Below are positions 7,352-10,350 of a DNA stretch of 10,350 nucleotides, piece after piece. The notes beneath the pieces are model-generated. The model had not been told where the DNA came from and did not search any database. It was given only the letters and a program-made list of their open reading frames with translations. The stretch lies in assembly GCA_023145535.1 (NCBI GenBank), contig JAGLDQ010000226.1, forward strand, positions 1 through 10,350, read 5' to 3'. Made by a program: the position numbers and the translations under genes. The DNA is from Cocleimonas sp. (GTDB lineage Bacteria; Pseudomonadota; Gammaproteobacteria; Thiotrichales; Thiotrichaceae). Position 1 is the stretch's first letter. Every line of letters starts with the position of its first letter.

Positions 7352-7364
7352 AATCAATCACTTA
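7352..7364 (+). promoter_or_regulatory. IHF binding site candidate
   Basis: AATCAATCACTTA matches the IHF consensus WATCAA-N4-TTR at every defined position. It is centred about 40 bp before the predicted transcription start and lies between the candidate enhancer sites and the -24/-12 element. That is where IHF bends DNA at sigma-54 promoters. In AT-rich DNA such matches also occur by chance, so the position is what gives it weight. Confidence 0.55.
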
Positions 7365-7370
7365 TATTTT

Positions 7371-7387
7371 TTGGCATAGTTTTTGCT
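7371..7387 (+). promoter_or_regulatory. Sigma-54 (RpoN) -24/-12 promoter of the nitrate-reductase-like operon
   Basis: TTGGCATAGTTTTTGCT matches the sigma-54 consensus YTGGCACG-N4-TTGCW, with GG at 7373-7374 and GC at 7385-7386, exactly 12 bp apart. Only the CG after TGGCA is replaced by TA. The predicted start is near 7398, giving a 33-nt leader before the ATG at 7431. A competing reading exists: TTGGCA (7371-7376) and TATATT (7395-7400), 18 bp apart, also form an acceptable sigma-70 promoter, so dual or alternative use is possible. Confidence 0.7.
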
Positions 7388-7430
7388 AAAAAACTATATT
7401 ATCTAGTGACTAACCCAATAGAGATTTCCC

Positions 7431-9635
7431 ATGTTATTCGGACGAACTAAAAAAAATCCCATTAAAATAGCCGATAAAGGCATTAAAGAGTGGAAATACG
7501 CCGCCTGTGGCTATTGTTCCACAGGTTGTTCTATTGAAGTGGGCTTTAATGAAGCAGGGAAACCTGTTAGCTCACGTGGTGTAGCCGACGCGGATGTGAA
7601 CCGTGGTAAGCTTTGCTTAAAAGGAATTTTTGAGCATGAACTCTTTGATTCTGCGGGGCGCGGCACAGTACCGTTAATGCGGGATCATTGGCATGAAGAC
7701 TGGCAAGAGTCTGACTGGGATACCACGCTGGATAAAACTCATGATGAAATCCGACGTATTCAAGAGAAATATGGACGCGACTCCTTTGCGATTATTTCGA
7801 CAGGGCAGATGCTGACGGAGGAGTTTTATACGCTAGGAAAGCTCACGCGCGGTTTAATTGGCACCAATAATTATGATGGCAATACCACGCTCTGTATGGC
7901 ATCGGCCGTATCAGGCTATAAACGCTCGTTTGGCTCAGATGGCCCTCCCGGTTGTTATGAAGACTTTGAGCATACGGACTGTTTGATTGCATGGGGGTCT
8001 AATCTACCCGAACAACATCCCATTATTTATTGGCGGATGAAAGAAGCGCAGGAACAACGTAATTTTCCGTTAATTGTGATTGATCCGCGTGTCACCATGA
8101 TTGCACAAAATGCCCATATGCACTTGGCGATTACCCCTGGAACGGATGTCGTGTTACAAAATGCGATGATGTATGTCATTTTGGATGAGGGCTTAGAAGA
8201 TACCGCTTATATTGAAGCCAATACAAAGGGTATCGAAGCATTACGAGCCGAAGTTGCTCATTATGACCCTGTTGTTGCACAAAAAATCTGCGGTATTGAT
8301 GAAGATACGATTCGTAATGTGGCGCGTCTCTTTGCTAAAGCGCCTGCGGCGATGCAAATATGGACAATGGGCATTAATCAATCCACACATGGCTCAGATG
8401 GTGTGGTCGGCATTAATAATCTTGCACTATTAACGGGTAATATTGGCAAGGCTGGCGGCACATCACTTTCTATTACAGGGCAGTGTAATGCAATGGGGAC
8501 GCGCGAATGGTCATCTTGCTCTGGCTTACCCAATCATCGTGTCTTAGAAAATGCACAAGATCGTGAGGATATTGCGAAGTTTTGGAATATTGATCCTGAG
8601 TTTTTCCCTAAAAAGCGCGGTATGTTTCAAACGGATATTTATGCAGCGATAGAAACGGGAGAGATCAAAGGAATTTGGTTAATCGCCACGAATCCCTTAT
8701 CGTCACTACCGAATACCGCACGGATTCGTAAAGCCATGGAAAAACTAGAATTCTGTGTGGTACAAGATTGTTATCAAGACTCTGAAAGCAACCAATATGC
8801 CCACGTCTTTTTCCCCGCAGGCACATGGGCGGAGAAAGATGGGGTGATGACCAATACCGAGCGGCGCATTAGTCGCATTACGCCTTTAATGAAAGCACCC
8901 GCCGAGTCCAAACCTGACTTGTGGATTTTTAACCGCATGGCAGAACGCTTTAATAAAGAAGGCAACGTCAACTTTCCTGAAAAAGCAGGGGATATTTTCT
9001 TAGAAATGGGCAAACTATCGGTGGGACGTTTGGCGGATATTTCGGGCATGAACCATCAGATGTTGGAAGAAAAACGGGGCGTGCAATGGCCCTATACTGC
9101 TGAACAAAAAGCCGCTGGCGAAGAACCCCCTAAAGGCGGTAAACGTCTGTATACCGAAACGGCGACGTTCCGCTATGCCGATGGTAAAGCCAAATTAATT
9201 CCCTTACCGTTTATTGATAATAATGAAGTTCCTGATGATAAATTTCCCTTCTGGTTAAATACAGGACGCTTAATTGAACATTGGCATGGACGCACTAAAA
9301 CGGGAAAAATTGGTAATAATAATAAATACAGCCCGATTCCCTTTATTGAGATTAATCCTGATGCGGCGGCAGAGCTAGGAGTTCAACGCGGTGATTATGT
9401 GCGCTTGGTTTCACGTCGAGCCGATGCCATCGTCATGGCAACCCCAACGCAACGAGTGGCCAAGAATATGGTTTTTCTTCCCTTTCACTTTCATGATTGC
9501 GCCAATCGTTTAACGCTGGGTTTATTAGATCCGCATTCACGCCAACCTGCTTATAAACAAAATGCAGTGCGAATAGAACGCATTGAAGATCAAGCAGCCG
9601 CCGCTAAGTTAAGCATGGAAATGCGTAAGTTTTAA
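7431..9635 (+). CDS. NasA/NarB-like molybdopterin oxidoreductase catalytic subunit (probable nitrate reductase)
   Basis: A 734-residue Mo-bisMGD enzyme of the DMSO reductase family, closest in motifs to the NapA/NasA/NarB nitrate reductases. An N-terminal [4Fe-4S] motif, C-x2-C-x3-C-x28-C, uses Cys26, 29, 33 and 62. TTLCMASAVSGYKRSFG follows, with Cys155 as the expected Mo ligand; the following residue is Met rather than the His of formate dehydrogenases. WGSNLPEQHP and the ERRISR block (VMTNTERRISR) are typical of NasA. The C-terminal molybdopterin-dinucleotide-binding domain spans about residues 600-725. Length matches cyanobacterial NarB and lacks the C-terminal BFD-type iron-sulfur extension of many NasA proteins. 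No Tat signal is present, so it is cytoplasmic. A weak AGAG ribosome-binding site precedes the ATG. Nitrate is the likely substrate by family, but another oxyanion is possible. The gene leads an operon with the DmsB-like partner. Confidence 0.85.
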   Translation: MLFGRTKKNPIKIADKGIKEWKYAACGYCSTGCSIEVGFNEAGKPVSSRGVADADVNRGKLCLKGIFEHELFDSAGRGTVPLMRDHWHEDWQESDWDTTLDKTHDEIRRIQEKYGRDSFAIISTGQMLTEEFYTLGKLTRGLIGTNNYDGNTTLCMASAVSGYKRSFGSDGPPGCYEDFEHTDCLIAWGSNLPEQHPIIYWRMKEAQEQRNFPLIVIDPRVTMIAQNAHMHLAITPGTDVVLQNAMMYVILDEGLEDTAYIEANTKGIEALRAEVAHYDPVVAQKICGIDEDTIRNVARLFAKAPAAMQIWTMGINQSTHGSDGVVGINNLALLTGNIGKAGGTSLSITGQCNAMGTREWSSCSGLPNHRVLENAQDREDIAKFWNIDPEFFPKKRGMFQTDIYAAIETGEIKGIWLIATNPLSSLPNTARIRKAMEKLEFCVVQDCYQDSESNQYAHVFFPAGTWAEKDGVMTNTERRISRITPLMKAPAESKPDLWIFNRMAERFNKEGNVNFPEKAGDIFLEMGKLSVGRLADISGMNHQMLEEKRGVQWPYTAEQKAAGEEPPKGGKRLYTETATFRYADGKAKLIPLPFIDNNEVPDDKFPFWLNTGRLIEHWHGRTKTGKIGNNNKYSPIPFIEINPDAAAELGVQRGDYVRLVSRRADAIVMATPTQRVAKNMVFLPFHFHDCANRLTLGLLDPHSRQPAYKQNAVRIERIEDQAAAAKLSMEMRKF

Positions 9636-9646
9636 AGGGTTATAAA

Positions 9647-10350
9647 ATGTTTACAGTACGTGAAAATGAACCAGAATATGCGCGACTACGCAAAGAGTCG
9701 AGCAAGAAAACCAACCAATACGGGAACGCCATTGATACCGTCCCCGCTGATGATAAGCTGTGTGGTTTTAGTTTAAATATTAACAGTGATGTGGGGATTG
9801 GTGAGAATCCTGATCGTTACAAACAACATGGCTTTTATTTTAATGCCGATAACTGTATTGGTTGTCATGCCTGTGAAGCCGCCTGTAGTGAGAAAAACGA
9901 TGTCCCCTCTCATTTAGCCTTTCGTTCGGTTGGTTTTGTTGAAGGCGGCACTTATCCTAATTATCAGCGCTTAAATATTTCAATGGCGTGTAACCATTGC
10001 GACGATCCCGTGTGTTTAAAAGGCTGTCCGACCCGTGCTTATACCAAATTTGCTGAATACGGCGCTGTGCTACAAGACCCTGACATCTGTTTTGGCTGTG
10101 GTTACTGTACGTGGGTTTGCCCTTATAATGCACCCCAGCTTGATCCTGTAGAAGGCACTGTGAGCAAATGCAATATGTGTGTGGATCGTTTGGAAGTCGG
10201 CTTAAAACCAGCTTGTGTCTCCGCCTGTTTGGGTAATGCGTTAGATTTTGGGGTGATTGAAAATACCCCTGATAAGCGTACCCAAGTGAAAACGGAGATT
10301 CCAGGTTTTCCGCGTACTGACATCACCAATCCTAATATTCGCTTCCAACA
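9647..10350 (+). CDS. DmsB/NrfC-type electron-transfer subunit with four [4Fe-4S] clusters (partial at 3' end)
   Basis: The reading frame is open from the ATG to the window end (234 codons) and continues beyond it. Four cysteine groups are complete: C-x2-C-x2-C-x3-C at 70-80, C-x2-C-x4-C-x3-CP at 115-128, C-x2-C-x2-C-x3-CP at 148-159, and C-x2-C-x11-C-x3-C at 175-194. This is the classic four-cluster ferredoxin subunit of DMSO-reductase-family complexes, passing electrons between a membrane quinol anchor and the catalytic subunit. The first cluster starts unusually late: about 66 residues precede it, against roughly a dozen in DmsB. No Tat motif is seen. The start is supported by AAGGG 7 nt upstream, and it lies 11 bp after the molybdoenzyme stop, so the two are co-transcribed and probably form one complex. 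A DmsC/NrfD-like anchor is expected next but is not visible. Confidence 0.9.
   Translation, partial: MFTVRENEPEYARLRKESSKKTNQYGNAIDTVPADDKLCGFSLNINSDVGIGENPDRYKQHGFYFNADNCIGCHACEAACSEKNDVPSHLAFRSVGFVEGGTYPNYQRLNISMACNHCDDPVCLKGCPTRAYTKFAEYGAVLQDPDICFGCGYCTWVCPYNAPQLDPVEGTVSKCNMCVDRLEVGLKPACVSACLGNALDFGVIENTPDKRTQVKTEIPGFPRTDITNPNIRFQ

Noticed and set aside
8212..9049. Short open frames overlapping the molybdoenzyme gene (8212-8433 on plus, 8774-9049 on minus)
   Set aside because: They sit inside conserved coding sequence of the NasA-like protein and carry no recognisable features.
7431..9635. Formate dehydrogenase identity for the molybdoenzyme
   Set aside because: The Mo-ligand context is LCM rather than Cys/Sec followed by His, and the ERRISR and WGSN-x-x-E-x-HP blocks fit NasA/NapA-type nitrate reductases better.
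10123..10329. Minus-strand open frame opposite the ferredoxin-type gene
   Set aside because: The plus strand encodes two complete iron-sulfur motifs over this stretch, so the antisense frame is a shadow.

Overview
The window looks like a chromosomal segment of a Gram-negative bacterium, most likely a gammaproteobacterium. The evidence is a Tat-exported DUF1501 protein, a NasA-type molybdoenzyme paired with a DmsB-type ferredoxin, and a well-matched sigma-54 promoter with an IHF site. The coding composition is moderately AT-rich. Placement in a sulfur-oxidising or methanotroph-like aquatic lineage is only an impression; no rRNA or marker gene settles it.

Layout. At the left edge (40-486, +) is a small unrecognised, AT-rich, probably lipid-anchored protein. 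Converging on it is a three-gene block on the minus strand, read from 7013 down to 562: a large multidomain surface protein (two DUF5011 Ig-like repeats, a glycosidase-like barrel, a C-terminal discoidin/F5-8C domain), then a DUF1800 protein carrying three DUF5011 repeats, then a Tat-signal DUF1501 protein 11 bp further on. The first two share the same membrane-export N-terminus, the same type of Ig-like repeat, a 33-bp identical DNA stretch and a similar ribosome-binding leader, so their front ends arose by duplication. DUF1800 and DUF1501 genes are a known neighbouring pair of unknown function. Here they travel with a putative carbohydrate-active protein, which suggests a cell-surface or polysaccharide-related role (inference).

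A 417-bp divergent intergenic region (7014-7430) separates this block from a plus-strand operon. It holds a near-consensus sigma-54 -24/-12 element (7371-7387), a perfect match to the IHF consensus just upstream (7352-7364), and four copies of an AGCGCAYCW motif further upstream (7156-7302), one of which also resembles an NtrC site. This is the layout of an enhancer-dependent, possibly nitrogen-controlled promoter.

The plus-strand operon begins with a 734-residue NasA/NarB-like molybdopterin oxidoreductase (7431-9635). After 11 bp comes a DmsB/NrfC-type protein with four [4Fe-4S] clusters (9647 onward, cut by the window end). Neither shows a Tat signal, so the pair should be cytoplasmic. A DmsC- or NrfD-like membrane anchor probably follows outside the window. 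The combination suggests a nitrate-reductase-type enzyme fed by quinol or ferredoxin rather than by a fused NAD(P)H module. The substrate is not proven by sequence.
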